Below are positions 25,634-35,456 of a DNA stretch of 64,000 nt, one piece after another. This DNA comes from Bacillus spongiae (GTDB lineage: Bacteria > Bacillota > Bacilli > Bacillales > Bacillaceae_K), in the NCBI RefSeq assembly GCF_037120725.1, contig NZ_JBBAXC010000006.1, forward strand, positions 1 through 64,000, written 5' to 3'. Numbering within the stretch: position 1 is the stretch's first letter; each line of letters starts with the position of its first letter. The translations under genes were made by a program, and so were the position numbers. Below the pieces are notes generated by a model. It saw only the letters and a list, made by a program, of their open reading frames with translations, was not told where the DNA came from and ran no database searches.

Positions 25634-26818
25634 ATGAAGGATTTTACATATAAACGAATCCATTTAATGGTTATGGATTCAGTTGGGATTGGAGAAGCAC
25701 CGGATGCAGCGAAGTTTAATGATGAGGGAGCAGATACATTAGGGCATATCGCCGAACATATGAATGGTTTAAAGATGCCGAATTTAGGAAAGCTAGGTCT
25801 TTCAAATATTCGTGAAATTAAAGGGATTCAAAAAGAGGACAAACCATTAGCGTATTTTACCAAAATGGAAGAGGCTTCTGTTGGAAAAGATACAATGACG
25901 GGTCATTGGGAAATTATGGGTCTAAACATCCATCAACCATTTAAAGTGTATCCCGAAGGTTTTCCGAAGGCATTACTGGACGAACTAGAAGAAAGAACAG
26001 GCCGTAAAATTATTGGAAATAAACCGGCAAGTGGGACAGCTATATTAGATGAATTAGGTGAAGAACATATGAAGACAGGTGCTTTAATTGTTTATACATC
26101 TGCTGACCCAGTTCTTCAAATTGCTGCACATGAAGAAGTAGTTCCATTAGAAGAATTATATGAAATCTGTAAAATTGCACGCGAAATTACGAATAAAGAA
26201 GAATTTCTAGTAGGCCGTGTAATTGCTCGTCCGTTTATCGGAGAGCCAGGTGATTTTAAGCGCACAGCAAATCGCCATGATTATGCATTGAAGCCATTTG
26301 AGCGGACTGTTATGAATGAAATGAAGGACGAAGGTTTAGATGTAATAGCAATTGGAAAAATTTCTGACATCTTTAACGGAGAAGGTGTAACGGAATCGAT
26401 TCGAACCAAATCCAATAAAGATGGAATGGATCAAACCATTTCTGTGTTTGATAAAGAATTTACCGGGTTAAGCTTTTTAAACCTTGTTGATTTTGATGCT
26501 TTGTTTGGGCACAGACGTGACCCGCAGGGCTACGGTGAGTCATTAGAAGAATTTGATGCTAGACTTCCAGAAGTGTTCGAGAAAATGACAGACGATGATC
26601 TTTTGATTATTACAGCTGACCACGGAAATGATCCAGTTGCACCAGGAACGGACCATACGCGTGAATATGTTCCATTATTAGCCTATTCTCCAAGGATGCA
26701 AGAAGGAAAAGAACTACCAATTCGCAAAACATTTGCTGATATAGGCGCAACGGTTGCGGATAATTTTAATGTGAAGATGCCTCAGTTTGGTACAAGTTTC
26801 TTAAAGGATTTAACGTAA
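25634..26818 (+). CDS. drm: Phosphopentomutase
   Basis: This enzyme (DeoB/Drm) interconverts (deoxy)ribose-1-phosphate and -5-phosphate in nucleoside salvage. The 394-residue alkaline-phosphatase-superfamily protein shows the metal Asp in VMDSVGIGE, the phosphorylated Thr in [10 protein letters not shown], and metal ligands in TADHGNDP and [18 protein letters not shown] lies 7 nt before ATG 25634; the frame to 25598 is an extension. It is the first gene of drm-pupG-pdp. Confidence 0.95.
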   Translation: MKDFTYKRIHLMVMDSVGIGEAPDAAKFNDEGADTLGHIAEHMNGLKMPNLGKLGLSNIREIKGIQKEDKPLAYFTKMEEASVGKDTMTGHWEIMGLNIHQPFKVYPEGFPKALLDELEERTGRKIIGNKPASGTAILDELGEEHMKTGALIVYTSADPVLQIAAHEEVVPLEELYEICKIAREITNKEEFLVGRVIARPFIGEPGDFKRTANRHDYALKPFERTVMNEMKDEGLDVIAIGKISDIFNGEGVTESIRTKSNKDGMDQTISVFDKEFTGLSFLNLVDFDALFGHRRDPQGYGESLEEFDARLPEVFEKMTDDDLLIITADHGNDPVAPGTDHTREYVPLLAYSPRMQEGKELPIRKTFADIGATVADNFNVKMPQFGTSFLKDLT

Positions 26819-26831
26819 GGAGGAACAGGAA

Positions 26832-27647
26832 ATGAACATTGAAAAGATAAAAAATGCAACAACATATTTAGAAAATAAAACATCTGTCAAACCGACAATT
26901 GGGTTAATTTTAGGGTCAGGATTAGGTGTTTTAGCTGATGAAATTGAAAATGCTGTCAAAATCCCTTATAACGAAATTCCTGATTTTCCTGTTTCTACAG
27001 TAGAAGGGCATGCAGGACAATTAGTATTTGGTGAATTATCCGGAAAGCAAGTTGTAGCTATGCAAGGTCGCTTTCATTATTACGAAGGGTATTCCTTTGA
27101 ACAAGTAACGTTTCCTGTTCGTGTAATGAAACAACTTGGGGTTGAAACAATGATTGTCACGAATGCTGCTGGTGGTGTAAATGAAAGCTTTGAAGCTGGT
27201 GACTTAATGATTATTACTGATCATATTAACAATATGGGAGGAAATCCACTTATCGGTCCAAATGATAAAACATTAGGAGACAGATTCCCAGATATGTCGG
27301 AAGCGTATACAAAATCTCTTCAACAGCTTGCAAGAGATGTCGCAGGACGAATCTCTTTAAATATTAAAGAGGGTGTGTATTTTGGTAATACTGGGCCGAT
27401 TTATGAAACGCCAGCTGAAGTTCGTCTTGCGCGTATTTTAGGGGGAGATGCTGTAGGGATGTCAACCGTTCCTGAAGTTATTGTTGCTCGTCATGGTGGA
27501 ATGAAGGTTTTAGGAATTTCCTGTATTTCAAATATGGCTGCAGGTATATTAGATCAACCGTTAACACACGATGAGGTAATCGAAACAACAGAAAAAGTTC
27601 GTAGCAATTTCTTAACATACGTAAAAGAAATTGTAAAATCTATCTAA
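26832..27647 (+). CDS. pupG: Purine-nucleoside phosphorylase I
   Basis: The 271-residue trimeric-type PNP cleaves guanosine or inosine with phosphate to base and ribose-1-phosphate. Signatures are LGSGLGVLADE (phosphate site), VEGHAGQLVFG, TNAAGGVNE and CISNMAAGI. It sits 13 nt after drm, whose product handles the sugar phosphate. Confidence 0.94.
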   Translation: MNIEKIKNATTYLENKTSVKPTIGLILGSGLGVLADEIENAVKIPYNEIPDFPVSTVEGHAGQLVFGELSGKQVVAMQGRFHYYEGYSFEQVTFPVRVMKQLGVETMIVTNAAGGVNESFEAGDLMIITDHINNMGGNPLIGPNDKTLGDRFPDMSEAYTKSLQQLARDVAGRISLNIKEGVYFGNTGPIYETPAEVRLARILGGDAVGMSTVPEVIVARHGGMKVLGISCISNMAAGILDQPLTHDEVIETTEKVRSNFLTYVKEIVKSI

Positions 27648-27662
27648 AACAGGTGATAACTA

Positions 27663-28967
27663 ATGAGAATGGTCGATTTGATTGAGAAGAAACGTGATGG
27701 TGGAGAACTTTCAACAGAAGAAATCCAATTTATTATTGATGGGTATACAGAAGGAACAATTCCAGATTATCAAGTAAGTGCTCTTACGATGGCGATTTTC
27801 TTCCAAGGAATGAGTGAACAAGAACGTGCGAATTTAACAATGTCAATGGTGGAGTCAGGAGATCAAATAGATCTTTCAGACATTAACGGTATTAAAGTAG
27901 ATAAGCACTCGACTGGTGGAGTTGGAGATACGACAACACTTGTACTCGGGCCACTCGTTGCAGCAGTTGGTGTACCTGTAGCAAAAATGAGTGGACGTGG
28001 ATTAGGACATACAGGTGGAACAATCGATAAACTAGAGGCAGTTGACGGCTTCCATGTTGAGATTGAAAAAGAGGACTTTATTCGTTTAGTCAATGAAAAT
28101 AAAATTGCTGTAATAGGGCAAAGTGGTAATTTAACACCTGCTGATAAAAAGCTATATGCTCTGCGTGATGTCACAGCAACGGTTAATAGTATTCCATTGA
28201 TAGCTTCTTCCATAATGAGTAAAAAGATTGCTGCTGGAGCGGATGCAATTGTATTGGATGTTAAGACAGGTGCTGGGGCTTTCATGAAAAGCCTTGAGGA
28301 CTCTCGTGAATTAGCATCTGCGATGGTGAGTATCGGAAATAACGTGGGCCGAAAAACGATGGCTGTTATTTCAGATATGAGTCAACCACTTGGTTACATG
28401 ATAGGAAATGCGCTTGAAGTGAAAGAAGCGATTGACACTCTAAAAGGAGAGGGTCCTGAAGATTTAACGGAACTATGTTTAACCCTCGGTAGTCATATGG
28501 TGTATTTAGCTGAACAAGCAAGTACTCTTTCAGAAGCTAGAGAAATGCTCATTAAAGCGATGAATGACGGTAGCGCGTTAAAAGCATTTAAAGTCTTTTT
28601 AGAATCCCAAGGTGGCAATGGTTCACTTGTAGATCAACCGGAAAAGCTTCCGCAAGCTAAATATAAAATAGATCTTCCAGCAAAAGAGGCAGGTTTCGTA
28701 TCAGAAATTGTGGCGGATGAAGTAGGAACAGCTGCTATGCTGCTTGGAGCTGGTAGAGCTACTAAAGAATCGATTATCGATTTAGCAGTAGGGTTAGAAT
28801 TGAAGAAGAAGATCGGTGATGAAGTAATGAAAGGGGAAGCTCTTGTCACGATTTATAGTAACCAGGAAGATATCGAAGAAGTTAAACAGAAATTGTATGA
28901 GAATATATCGGTTACAAAAGAAAAAGTGTCAGCCCCAACGTTAATTCACGAAGAAATTACATTGTAA
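27663..28967 (+). CDS. pdp: Pyrimidine-nucleoside phosphorylase
   Basis: The 434-residue enzyme phosphorolyses uridine, deoxyuridine and thymidine. The signature [17 protein letters not shown] and [16 protein letters not shown] are intact; the C-terminal domain (about 335-434) is the usual one. In B. subtilis pdp belongs to dra-nupC-pdp; here it follows pupG by 15 nt and completes a salvage operon. Confidence 0.95.
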   Translation: MRMVDLIEKKRDGGELSTEEIQFIIDGYTEGTIPDYQVSALTMAIFFQGMSEQERANLTMSMVESGDQIDLSDINGIKVDKHSTGGVGDTTTLVLGPLVAAVGVPVAKMSGRGLGHTGGTIDKLEAVDGFHVEIEKEDFIRLVNENKIAVIGQSGNLTPADKKLYALRDVTATVNSIPLIASSIMSKKIAAGADAIVLDVKTGAGAFMKSLEDSRELASAMVSIGNNVGRKTMAVISDMSQPLGYMIGNALEVKEAIDTLKGEGPEDLTELCLTLGSHMVYLAEQASTLSEAREMLIKAMNDGSALKAFKVFLESQGGNGSLVDQPEKLPQAKYKIDLPAKEAGFVSEIVADEVGTAAMLLGAGRATKESIIDLAVGLELKKKIGDEVMKGEALVTIYSNQEDIEEVKQKLYENISVTKEKVSAPTLIHEEITL

Positions 28968-28976
28968 AAGGGTATG

Positions 28977-29007
28977 CCTGTGATGATTATCATCACAGGT
29001 TTTTTTT
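28977..29007 (+). terminator. Terminator of drm-pupG-pdp
   Basis: CCTGTGATGA/TCATCACAGG (28977-28986, 28990-28999) with eight T residues after it. The rest of the gap up to dacF (29,008-29,209) shows no gene. Confidence 0.9.
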
Positions 29008-29209
29008 ATGTACCGATTACTAAGCTTCTACTTGTCGTCTAGTCTAAAAGATGGCCGCATTCTCCTATTTCTACCGCTTACCAGTACATAAGCCCTTCAC
29101 ATGACATTTTGATGAACCATAAGTGTATTTCATTAAGCATAAGCCAAAGAATTGTCCCTTAGGCTTAAGGAATTCATCAGTTTTCAGTTAATGAAATCTC
29201 TATTAATCT

Positions 29210-29238
29210 GTATAAAAAAAATAGAAGTGGAAAGAATG
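29210..29238 (+). promoter_or_regulatory. Forespore (sigma-F type) promoter of dacF
   Basis: GTATA (29210-29214) and, after 14 nt, GGAAAGAATG (29229-29238), close to the sigma-F pattern GYATA...GGnnAnAnT. B. subtilis dacF is forespore-expressed. The match is by eye. Confidence 0.5.
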
Positions 29239-29276
29239 GGGCTAGTAACTGTATTAGAGTGAATGGAGGCAATTGA

Positions 29277-30437
29277 ATGAAGTACGTAATGACCCTATTA
29301 ATGATATCGTTTTTAAGTTTAAGTTTATGGGTACCTTTTCCATCTGCACAGGAAGAAAAATCAGAGATTGCCAAGGTAGCCAAGTCAGCGGTATTGATTG
29401 AAAGAGATACTGGGACAGTACTATATGAAAAAAATAGTCATGAACAACTTGCACCAGCGTCAATGACAAAAATTATGACGATGATTCTCATTATGGAGGC
29501 AATTGAAAGAGGGCAAATCAAATGGGAAGATAAAGTTAGGACAAGTGAATATGCTGCAAGTATGGGAGGATCGCAAATCTTTTTAGAGCCAGGCGAAGAA
29601 ATGACAGTAAAGAAAATGCTTGAAGGGATAGCGATTGGCTCTGCAAATGACGCATCTGTGGCAATGGCGGAATTTATAGCTGGAAGTGAAGAGAACTTTG
29701 TAAAAATCATGAATGAAAAAGTTGCTACTCTAGGCTTGAAGGATACTAAATTCCAAAATCCAACTGGTTTACCTGCAGACGATCATTATAGTTCCTCACA
29801 CGATATGGCCATGATGGCAAAAGAGTTACTCAAATATCCTGAAATAACTAATTTTACAGGAACATATGAATCTTATTTACGAGAAAATACAGAAAAAAAG
29901 TTTTGGCTTGTTAACACAAATAAACTCGTTCGTTTTTATGACGGGGTCGATGGGTTAAAAACGGGTTTTACAAGCGAAGCAAAATATTGCTTAACGGCAA
30001 CGGCGAAAAAAGGCAATATGCGAGTGATTGCGGTTGTATTCGGTGTTCCTACTCCGAAAGAGAGAAATGCTGAAGTAACCAAAATGCTGGATTATGCTTT
30101 TAATCAATATACGACCCACCCTCTTTATGAAAAAAATACAGAATTAATGAAAGCTGATATATCAAAAGGTGAGAAAAAAATAGTCAGTGCTTTAACTAGT
30201 GAGTCAATTTCCGTGCTGACTAAAAAGGGCGAGAAGGTAGACGATGTTAAGGAAACGGTCACAATGGAAAAGTTAAAGGCACCAGTAAAAAAAGGTGATG
30301 TTATAGGTACATTAACCATAAAGAAGGATGGAAAAGTATTAAGTGAATCTGCCCTAGTGGCAAAATCCGATGTAGATGAAGCGAGCTGGTGGCAATTATT
30401 CAAACGATCATTTGGCATGTTTTCGAAAATAAATTAA
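29277..30437 (+). CDS. dacF: DacF, sporulation D-alanyl-D-alanine carboxypeptidase
   Basis: The low-molecular-weight penicillin-binding protein (386 residues) has a signal peptide (about 1-24), the SxxK motif at S62-K65 (PASMTKIMT), SxN as SAND and KTG in DGLKTGFT. The C-terminal beta domain and last amphipathic helix (WWQLFKRSFGMF) tether it to the membrane. It trims spore peptidoglycan cross-linking. It lies directly upstream of the spoIIA genes as in B. subtilis. Confidence 0.93.
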   Translation: MKYVMTLLMISFLSLSLWVPFPSAQEEKSEIAKVAKSAVLIERDTGTVLYEKNSHEQLAPASMTKIMTMILIMEAIERGQIKWEDKVRTSEYAASMGGSQIFLEPGEEMTVKKMLEGIAIGSANDASVAMAEFIAGSEENFVKIMNEKVATLGLKDTKFQNPTGLPADDHYSSSHDMAMMAKELLKYPEITNFTGTYESYLRENTEKKFWLVNTNKLVRFYDGVDGLKTGFTSEAKYCLTATAKKGNMRVIAVVFGVPTPKERNAEVTKMLDYAFNQYTTHPLYEKNTELMKADISKGEKKIVSALTSESISVLTKKGEKVDDVKETVTMEKLKAPVKKGDVIGTLTIKKDGKVLSESALVAKSDVDEASWWQLFKRSFGMFSKIN

Positions 30438-30490
30438 ATACATGTGCGATTATTAAGCATCAGAATCTCTTGTGTGTCGTTAGGGAAAAA

Positions 30491-30549
30491 TGGCGAAATT
30501 CTTCTACTTTTGTCTTTAAGAAGGAAAAGGAAAGAACAGCGTAGAATAG
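30491..30549 (+). promoter_or_regulatory. Sigma-H promoter and 0A box of the spoIIA operon
   Basis: GAAGGAAAA (30520-30528) is a full match to the sigma-H -35 RnAGGAWWW. After 12 nt, GTAGAATAG (30541-30549) matches RnnGAATWW at 8 of 9 positions. TGGCGAA (30491-30497) fits the Spo0A box TGNCGAA. This agrees with known Spo0A/sigma-H control of spoIIA. Confidence 0.75.
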
Positions 30550-30583
30550 ACTCACTATACGAAGAAAAGGGGGCTTTCGAATA

Positions 30584-30943
30584 GTGAGTCTAACGATTGA
30601 TTTTGATGTAAAAGGAAGTGCTTCGAATATTTTGTTAATTCGATTAAGTGGGGAACTTGATCATCATACGGCTGCTACTCTTAGAGAGCAGGCTACAAAC
30701 TTAATTGAAGAACATCGAATCACCCACATCGTTCTAAACCTTGAGAACTTAACGTTTATGGATAGTTCTGGTCTTGGTGTTATTTTAGGTCGATATAAAC
30801 AAATTAAGCAACAAAATGGAGAAATGGTTGTATGCGCAATCTCTCCTTCCGTTAAGAGATTATTTGATCTGTCAGGCTTATTTAAAATTATTCGAATGGA
30901 GCCTTCAGAAGAAAATGCTTTACAACGATTGGGGGTAGCGTGA
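30584..30943 (+). CDS. spoIIAA: SpoIIAA, anti-anti-sigma factor
   Basis: The 119-residue STAS protein has the phosphorylation motif [10 protein letters not shown] (about 59-68). Unphosphorylated SpoIIAA frees sigma-F by binding SpoIIAB; SpoIIAB phosphorylates it and SpoIIE dephosphorylates it in the forespore. The start is GTG 30584 after AAAAGGGGG. Its stop codon abuts the spoIIAB ATG. Confidence 0.96.
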   Translation: MSLTIDFDVKGSASNILLIRLSGELDHHTAATLREQATNLIEEHRITHIVLNLENLTFMDSSGLGVILGRYKQIKQQNGEMVVCAISPSVKRLFDLSGLFKIIRMEPSEENALQRLGVA

Positions 30944-31384
30944 ATGAGAAATGAGATGAGTCTACAATTTTGTGCTCTTAGTCAAAATGAATCATTTGCA
31001 CGTATTACGGTAGCAGCATTTATTGCACAACTTGATCCAACGATGGACGAATTAACTGAGATTAAAACTGTGATTTCTGAAGCAGTTACTAATTCAATTA
31101 TTCATGGATATGATAATAACCCTGCAGGGATTGTTTATATTTCTGTTCGGTTAGAAGATGGAATGGTCGATGTGATGATCCGTGATGAAGGAGTAGGAAT
31201 TGCTAATGTTGAAGAAGCGCGTCAGCCACTTTTTACGACAAAACCTGATTTAGAGCGTTCAGGTATGGGGTTTACGATCATGGAGAATTTTATGGACGAA
31301 GTGGAAATTGAATCGCAACCAGGAAAAGGCACCGTAGTCCGAATAAAGAAATTATTGGCAAAAAGTAATGCGATATTCAATTAA
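30944..31384 (+). CDS. spoIIAB: SpoIIAB, anti-sigma-F factor and kinase
   Basis: The 146-residue GHKL kinase shows the N box [14 protein letters not shown], the G1 box RDEGVGI and the G2 region [12 protein letters not shown]. It binds and holds sigma-F and phosphorylates SpoIIAA. The ATG directly follows the spoIIAA TGA. Confidence 0.96.
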   Translation: MRNEMSLQFCALSQNESFARITVAAFIAQLDPTMDELTEIKTVISEAVTNSIIHGYDNNPAGIVYISVRLEDGMVDVMIRDEGVGIANVEEARQPLFTTKPDLERSGMGFTIMENFMDEVEIESQPGKGTVVRIKKLLAKSNAIFN

Positions 31385-31396
31385 GGAGTCGTGCCT

Positions 31397-32155
31397 ATGG
31401 ATGTGGAGGTTAAATCTACTAAGCAACCGTATTTAAAGGACGAAGAAGTCAAAGAGCTCATTAAACGAAGTCAAGATGGAGATCAAGAAGCGAGAGATGT
31501 AATTGTTCAAAAAAACATGAGGCTTGTATGGTCTGTTGTACAACGTTTTTTGAATCGAGGGTATGAACCAGACGACTTATTTCAAATTGGTTCCATCGGA
31601 TTGTTAAAATCTGTAGATAAGTTTGACTTATCTTATGATGTTAAATTTTCAACTTACGCAGTTCCGATGATAATTGGAGAAATCCAGCGTTTTATTCGAG
31701 ACGATGGGACAGTGAAAGTAAGTCGTTCATTAAAAGAAACTGGTAATAAAATACGTCGAGCAAAAGAAGAACTCTCCAAAAAGCTAAATCGAATCCCAAC
31801 CATTAATGAGTTGGCAGATCACTTGGAACTTTCTCCTGAGGAAATAGTAATGGCTCAAGAAGCAAGTCGAGCACCGTCTTCAATTCATGAAACAGTGTAC
31901 GAAAATGATGGCGATCCTATTACGTTACTTGATCAAATTTCTGATCAAAATGAAACAAAGTGGTTCGATAAAATTGCTTTAAAAGAAGCGATTCGTGAGT
32001 TGGACGAAAGAGAGCGGTTGATTGTTTATTTACGCTATTATAAAGATCAAACACAGTCTGAGGTTGCTGAACGACTAGGTATATCTCAAGTGCAAGTATC
32101 AAGATTAGAGAAAAAAATATTACAAAATATGAAAGAACGCATGGATCAAACATAG
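31397..32155 (+). CDS. sigF: Sigma-F, forespore RNA polymerase sigma factor
   Basis: The 252-residue sigma-70 family protein has region 2 (YEPDDLFQIGSIGLLKSVDKF, cited in part), region 3 (RIPTINELADHL) and region 4 helix-turn-helix (QSEVAERLGISQVQVSRLEK). It directs early forespore transcription. AAGGAG lies 2 nt from GTG 31391 but 8-9 nt from ATG 31397, so 31397 is chosen. A terminator follows. Confidence 0.96.
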   Translation: MDVEVKSTKQPYLKDEEVKELIKRSQDGDQEARDVIVQKNMRLVWSVVQRFLNRGYEPDDLFQIGSIGLLKSVDKFDLSYDVKFSTYAVPMIIGEIQRFIRDDGTVKVSRSLKETGNKIRRAKEELSKKLNRIPTINELADHLELSPEEIVMAQEASRAPSSIHETVYENDGDPITLLDQISDQNETKWFDKIALKEAIRELDERERLIVYLRYYKDQTQSEVAERLGISQVQVSRLEKKILQNMKERMDQT

Positions 32156-32172
32156 ATCAATGCGTTTTTTTT
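32137..32172 (+). terminator. Terminator of the spoIIA operon
   Basis: CGCAT-G-GATC pairs with GATC-A-ATGCG (32138-32147, 32155-32164) and is followed by eight T residues. It overlaps the end of sigF. Confidence 0.85.
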
Positions 32173-32200
32173 ATGGATTGATGATTAACATTTATTGGAT

Positions 32201-32230
32201 TGATGAAAAAAATGTCTATGTTCCATACTA
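32201..32230 (+). promoter_or_regulatory. Sigma-G promoter of the spoVA operon
   Basis: CATACTA (32224-32230) is a full match to the sigma-G -10 CATnnTA. TGATGA (32201-32206) is a moderate -35, 17 nt upstream. spoVA operons are sigma-G dependent. Confidence 0.55.
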
Positions 32231-32270
32231 TCTATAGAGAAAGGTAAATCATGTATAGGAAGTGAAACAG

Positions 32271-32891
32271 ATGGAAGAAGCGATTTATATCCGTTTGCGT
32301 CACAGGGTTCAAGTGAGCGTGAATCGTCCTATCTTTGTGGGGCAAATAGCTCAAATTATTGCGCCGGACAATTATTTATCGGAGATTGAACAGTTAGAGG
32401 TTCATAATGTTACCTCTAAGGATAATAATATGATTGTCATTGACGTCATGAAAGTGATCAAGCTCATCACTTCTGCTTATAAAAGTGTGGATATCCAAAC
32501 AATAGGGCCCTCACAGGTCATTGTAGAAGTCATCTATGAAAAGAAGAAGATGTCTATACCCTTTTTTGTTCTTGTTTGGTTATTACTATTTATTGGCGCT
32601 GCGCTGGCTATCATGAATTTTCATGAAGATGTCAGCATGATGGCTGTTCATAAAAACCTATACAAAGTCATAACAGGAGAAGAAAAAGACAAACCATTAT
32701 TATTGCAAATTCCATATTCAATTGGCTTAGGTTTAGGGATGATTTTGTTTTTTAATCATGTGTTCCGAAAACGACTTAATGAAGAGCCTAGCCCACTAGA
32801 AGTTGAAATGTTTAATTATCAACAAGATCTAGATCAGTATGTCATCATGAATGAGAATAAGGAAAGTGTAAAGAATTTAAATGACCATTAG
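32271..32891 (+). CDS. spoVAA: SpoVAA, stage V sporulation protein AA
   Basis: The 206-residue membrane protein has a soluble N-terminal half of BON-like or regulatory type and two transmembrane helices (about 100-120 and 145-165). SpoVA proteins move dipicolinic acid into the forespore and out at germination. ATG 32271 follows AGGAAGTG by 8 nt; GTG 32262 lies within that site. It overlaps spoVAB by 11 nt. Confidence 0.92.
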   Translation: MEEAIYIRLRHRVQVSVNRPIFVGQIAQIIAPDNYLSEIEQLEVHNVTSKDNNMIVIDVMKVIKLITSAYKSVDIQTIGPSQVIVEVIYEKKKMSIPFFVLVWLLLFIGAALAIMNFHEDVSMMAVHKNLYKVITGEEKDKPLLLQIPYSIGLGLGMILFFNHVFRKRLNEEPSPLEVEMFNYQQDLDQYVIMNENKESVKNLNDH

Positions 32892-33303
32892 TGTTTTAGT
32901 CGTAATAGCAGTGGGGCTTGCTGGTGGATTGGCAGTCGGTTCAGGGTTCGTAGCCTTTTTAACCGTTCTTGGAATCATTCCAAGATTAACACAACTGACA
33001 AAAACAATGAAAATGATTCATTCGTACGAACTAGCCATTATCGTTGGAGCACTAATTGGTGGTTGGTTTAGTTTAAGCCCGCCGTCCTTGCATTTATCAC
33101 GTTTTGTCTTAATCTTTATTGGTCTGTTTTCAGGCGTTTTTATTGGGATGCTGGCAGCTGCACTGACAGAGGTGTTGAATGTTCTTCCCATTTTAGCAAA
33201 GCGCATTGGAGTAGATGACCGAATTGTTCTTCTGTTAATGGCAATTGTATTTGGTAAAATTATTGGTTCATTATTTCACTGGATCTATTATGTTGACCTA
33301 TAA
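32881..33303 (+). CDS. spoVAB: SpoVAB, stage V sporulation protein AB
   Basis: The 140-residue protein has four hydrophobic helices and little else. It overlaps spoVAA by 11 nt. In B. subtilis the next genes would be spoVAC, spoVAD and spoVAEb; here the next gene, 23 nt downstream, is spoVAEa. Confidence 0.92.
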   Translation: MTISVLVVIAVGLAGGLAVGSGFVAFLTVLGIIPRLTQLTKTMKMIHSYELAIIVGALIGGWFSLSPPSLHLSRFVLIFIGLFSGVFIGMLAAALTEVLNVLPILAKRIGVDDRIVLLLMAIVFGKIIGSLFHWIYYVDL

Positions 33304-33326
33304 CAAGTAAAGAAGGGAACAACATC

Positions 33327-33896
33327 ATGAATCAAAAACGGAATGTGATAATTATTACAGATGGAGATGATTATGCCCGAAAAGTAGTGGAGCTGATTGC
33401 AAAAGAAATGGGCGGACGCTGTATTTCGGAGTCACATGGAAATCCGTCAGTATTATCAGGGGAAAGAATTGTGTCTCTCATTATGAAAGCCCCAAATGAT
33501 CCTGTTTTTGTGATGTTTGATGATAGTGGCTACTTAGGGGAAGGAAGTGGTGAACGAGCGTTAAAATATGTAGCAAAGCACGAAGGGGTCAATGTTTTAG
33601 GTGTGATAGCAGTAGCCTCTAAAACGCGACAGGCAGAATGGACGAGGGTCTCCGTTTGTGTGGATCGTGATGGTCAATTAACACCATTTGGTGTAGATAA
33701 GTTTGGTATTCCTGAAATGGAAATGGGTCGGATTAATGGTGATACAGTTTATAGTATAGATGAATTAAATATTCCAATTGTTGTTGGAATTGGTGACATT
33801 GGTAAAATGGCAAGAAAGGATCATGTAAAAATAGGAGCTCCTATTACAAAGAAGGCTGTTCAAATCATCTTAGAGAGGAGTGGATTCAATGCCTAA
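33327..33896 (+). CDS. spoVAEA: SpoVAEa, stage V sporulation protein AE (soluble)
   Basis: The 189-residue protein has no membrane segment. Conserved blocks are [30 protein letters not shown] and [20 protein letters not shown]. It belongs to the SpoVAEa family, not to the short integral-membrane SpoVAEb. It overlaps spoVAF by 8 nt. Its exact role in DPA handling is unclear. Confidence 0.9.
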   Translation: MNQKRNVIIITDGDDYARKVVELIAKEMGGRCISESHGNPSVLSGERIVSLIMKAPNDPVFVMFDDSGYLGEGSGERALKYVAKHEGVNVLGVIAVASKTRQAEWTRVSVCVDRDGQLTPFGVDKFGIPEMEMGRINGDTVYSIDELNIPIVVGIGDIGKMARKDHVKIGAPITKKAVQIILERSGFNA

Positions 33897-35373
33897 AAAT
33901 GATTTATCAAGAGCCACTTTGATTCCTAGTAAATTAACGGATTTTGAAGAGATTATGAAACAAAGGGTAGGACTAGGGACTAGTTTTGATTTAGGTGTTC
34001 GTAGATTAAAATTAGTGAAAAAACCAGTACATATATATTATGTAAATGGATTATGTGATACAGGCTTTATCATTCAAATTATGGAAGAACTTGTAGAAAT
34101 TAATGATAATGAGACGTTTTCAAATAAATTATATGAGATTGTCCAAAACAGACTAGTTCATCAGTCTGTAGAACCTGTTGAAACGGTAGATGAAGTAGTC
34201 GACCAAGTATTGTCGGGGCTCATTGCCTTATTAGTAGAAGGTGAAAAGAAGGCCTTGATTGTTGATGTCCGCAGTTATCCTTGTCGTACCCCTCAAGAGC
34301 CTGATACAGAAAAGGTAGTACGTGGTTCTCGTGATGGGTATGTAGAGAATATTATTGTTAATACAGCTTTAACTAGAAGAAGAATTAGGGACGAGCGTCT
34401 TCGCTTTGAAATGATTAAAGTAGGAGAGCGTTCGAAAACGGATATAGCTATTGCTTATATAGAGGATGTCGCAAATCCAAATTTAGTAAATGTTCTTAAG
34501 AAGGAATTGCAGAATATAAAAATTGATGGATTAACAATGTCGGATAAATCCGTAGAAGAGTTTATAGTGAAGCAAGGGTTTAATCCGTATCCACTCGTAC
34601 GATATACGGAGAGGGCTGACGTTGGGGCTACTCATTTATTAGAAGGGCATGTGCTGATAATTGTTGATACTTCACCTAGCGTGATCATAACACCTACTAC
34701 TTTTTTTCATCATGTTCAACATGCGGAAGAATATCGTCAATCTCCCGCGGTCGGAACCTATGTCCGTTGGGTACGGTTTATCGGTATATTGGCTTCAATA
34801 TTCTTTATTCCTTTATGGTTTACAATGGTATTAGACCCTTCCTTATTACCTGATGCTATTTCATTTGTAGGGCCAGATAAAAAATCAAACATTCCTGTTA
34901 TTCTTCAATTATTCATTGCGGATATAGGGATTGAGTTTTTAAGGATTGCTGCGATTCATACACCTACGCCATTATCCACTGCCATGGGTTTAATTGCGGC
35001 AGTGTTAATGGGGCAAATTGCCATTGATGTTGGATTATTTGTACCTGAGGTCATCCTATATGTCGCCGTAGCAGCGATTGGAACTTTTGCTACACCTAGC
35101 TATGAGCTAGGAATAGCGAATAAAATGGCACGATTGATCTTATTGGCTGTAGTAGCAATATTTGGTGTACCGGGCTTACTCATTGGGTCGTCGCTTTTTA
35201 TTCTTTTTTTAATCAGAATTCGCTCATTGGATACCCCTTATTTATGGCCGTTCATACCATTTAATCCAAGTGCATTTATGCAAATTCTTGTTCGCCAATC
35301 TGTTCCGGGAACGAAAATCAGACCAAGTATTGTGCAACCTCGTAATCGTTACAAACAGCCGAGTAATTCATAG
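33889..35373 (+). CDS. spoVAF: SpoVAF, GerA-family membrane protein
   Basis: The 494-residue protein is related to the A subunits of germinant receptors: a large N-terminal soluble domain (about 1-280) and five or so transmembrane helices (about 295-470). In B. subtilis SpoVAF, with FigP (YqhR), forms an ion channel that amplifies germination. ATG 33889 follows GAGAGGAG. It is the last gene of this spoVA operon and precedes lysA. Confidence 0.93.
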   Translation: MPKNDLSRATLIPSKLTDFEEIMKQRVGLGTSFDLGVRRLKLVKKPVHIYYVNGLCDTGFIIQIMEELVEINDNETFSNKLYEIVQNRLVHQSVEPVETVDEVVDQVLSGLIALLVEGEKKALIVDVRSYPCRTPQEPDTEKVVRGSRDGYVENIIVNTALTRRRIRDERLRFEMIKVGERSKTDIAIAYIEDVANPNLVNVLKKELQNIKIDGLTMSDKSVEEFIVKQGFNPYPLVRYTERADVGATHLLEGHVLIIVDTSPSVIITPTTFFHHVQHAEEYRQSPAVGTYVRWVRFIGILASIFFIPLWFTMVLDPSLLPDAISFVGPDKKSNIPVILQLFIADIGIEFLRIAAIHTPTPLSTAMGLIAAVLMGQIAIDVGLFVPEVILYVAVAAIGTFATPSYELGIANKMARLILLAVVAIFGVPGLLIGSSLFILFLIRIRSLDTPYLWPFIPFNPSAFMQILVRQSVPGTKIRPSIVQPRNRYKQPSNS

Positions 35374-35456
35374 GAATGTTTTGTTGCACAGTTTAGTGAT
35401 CTTATGATACATTATCTCTTAATTACTAAAGGCATAATGTTGTAAGGGGAGAGAAA

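Noticed and set aside
27863-28849. Long antisense frames within pdp
   Set aside because: They are shadows of a strongly conserved gene and have no start signals.
35374-35456. Lysine riboswitch upstream of lysA
   Set aside because: The 83-nt gap is too short and has no L-box core.
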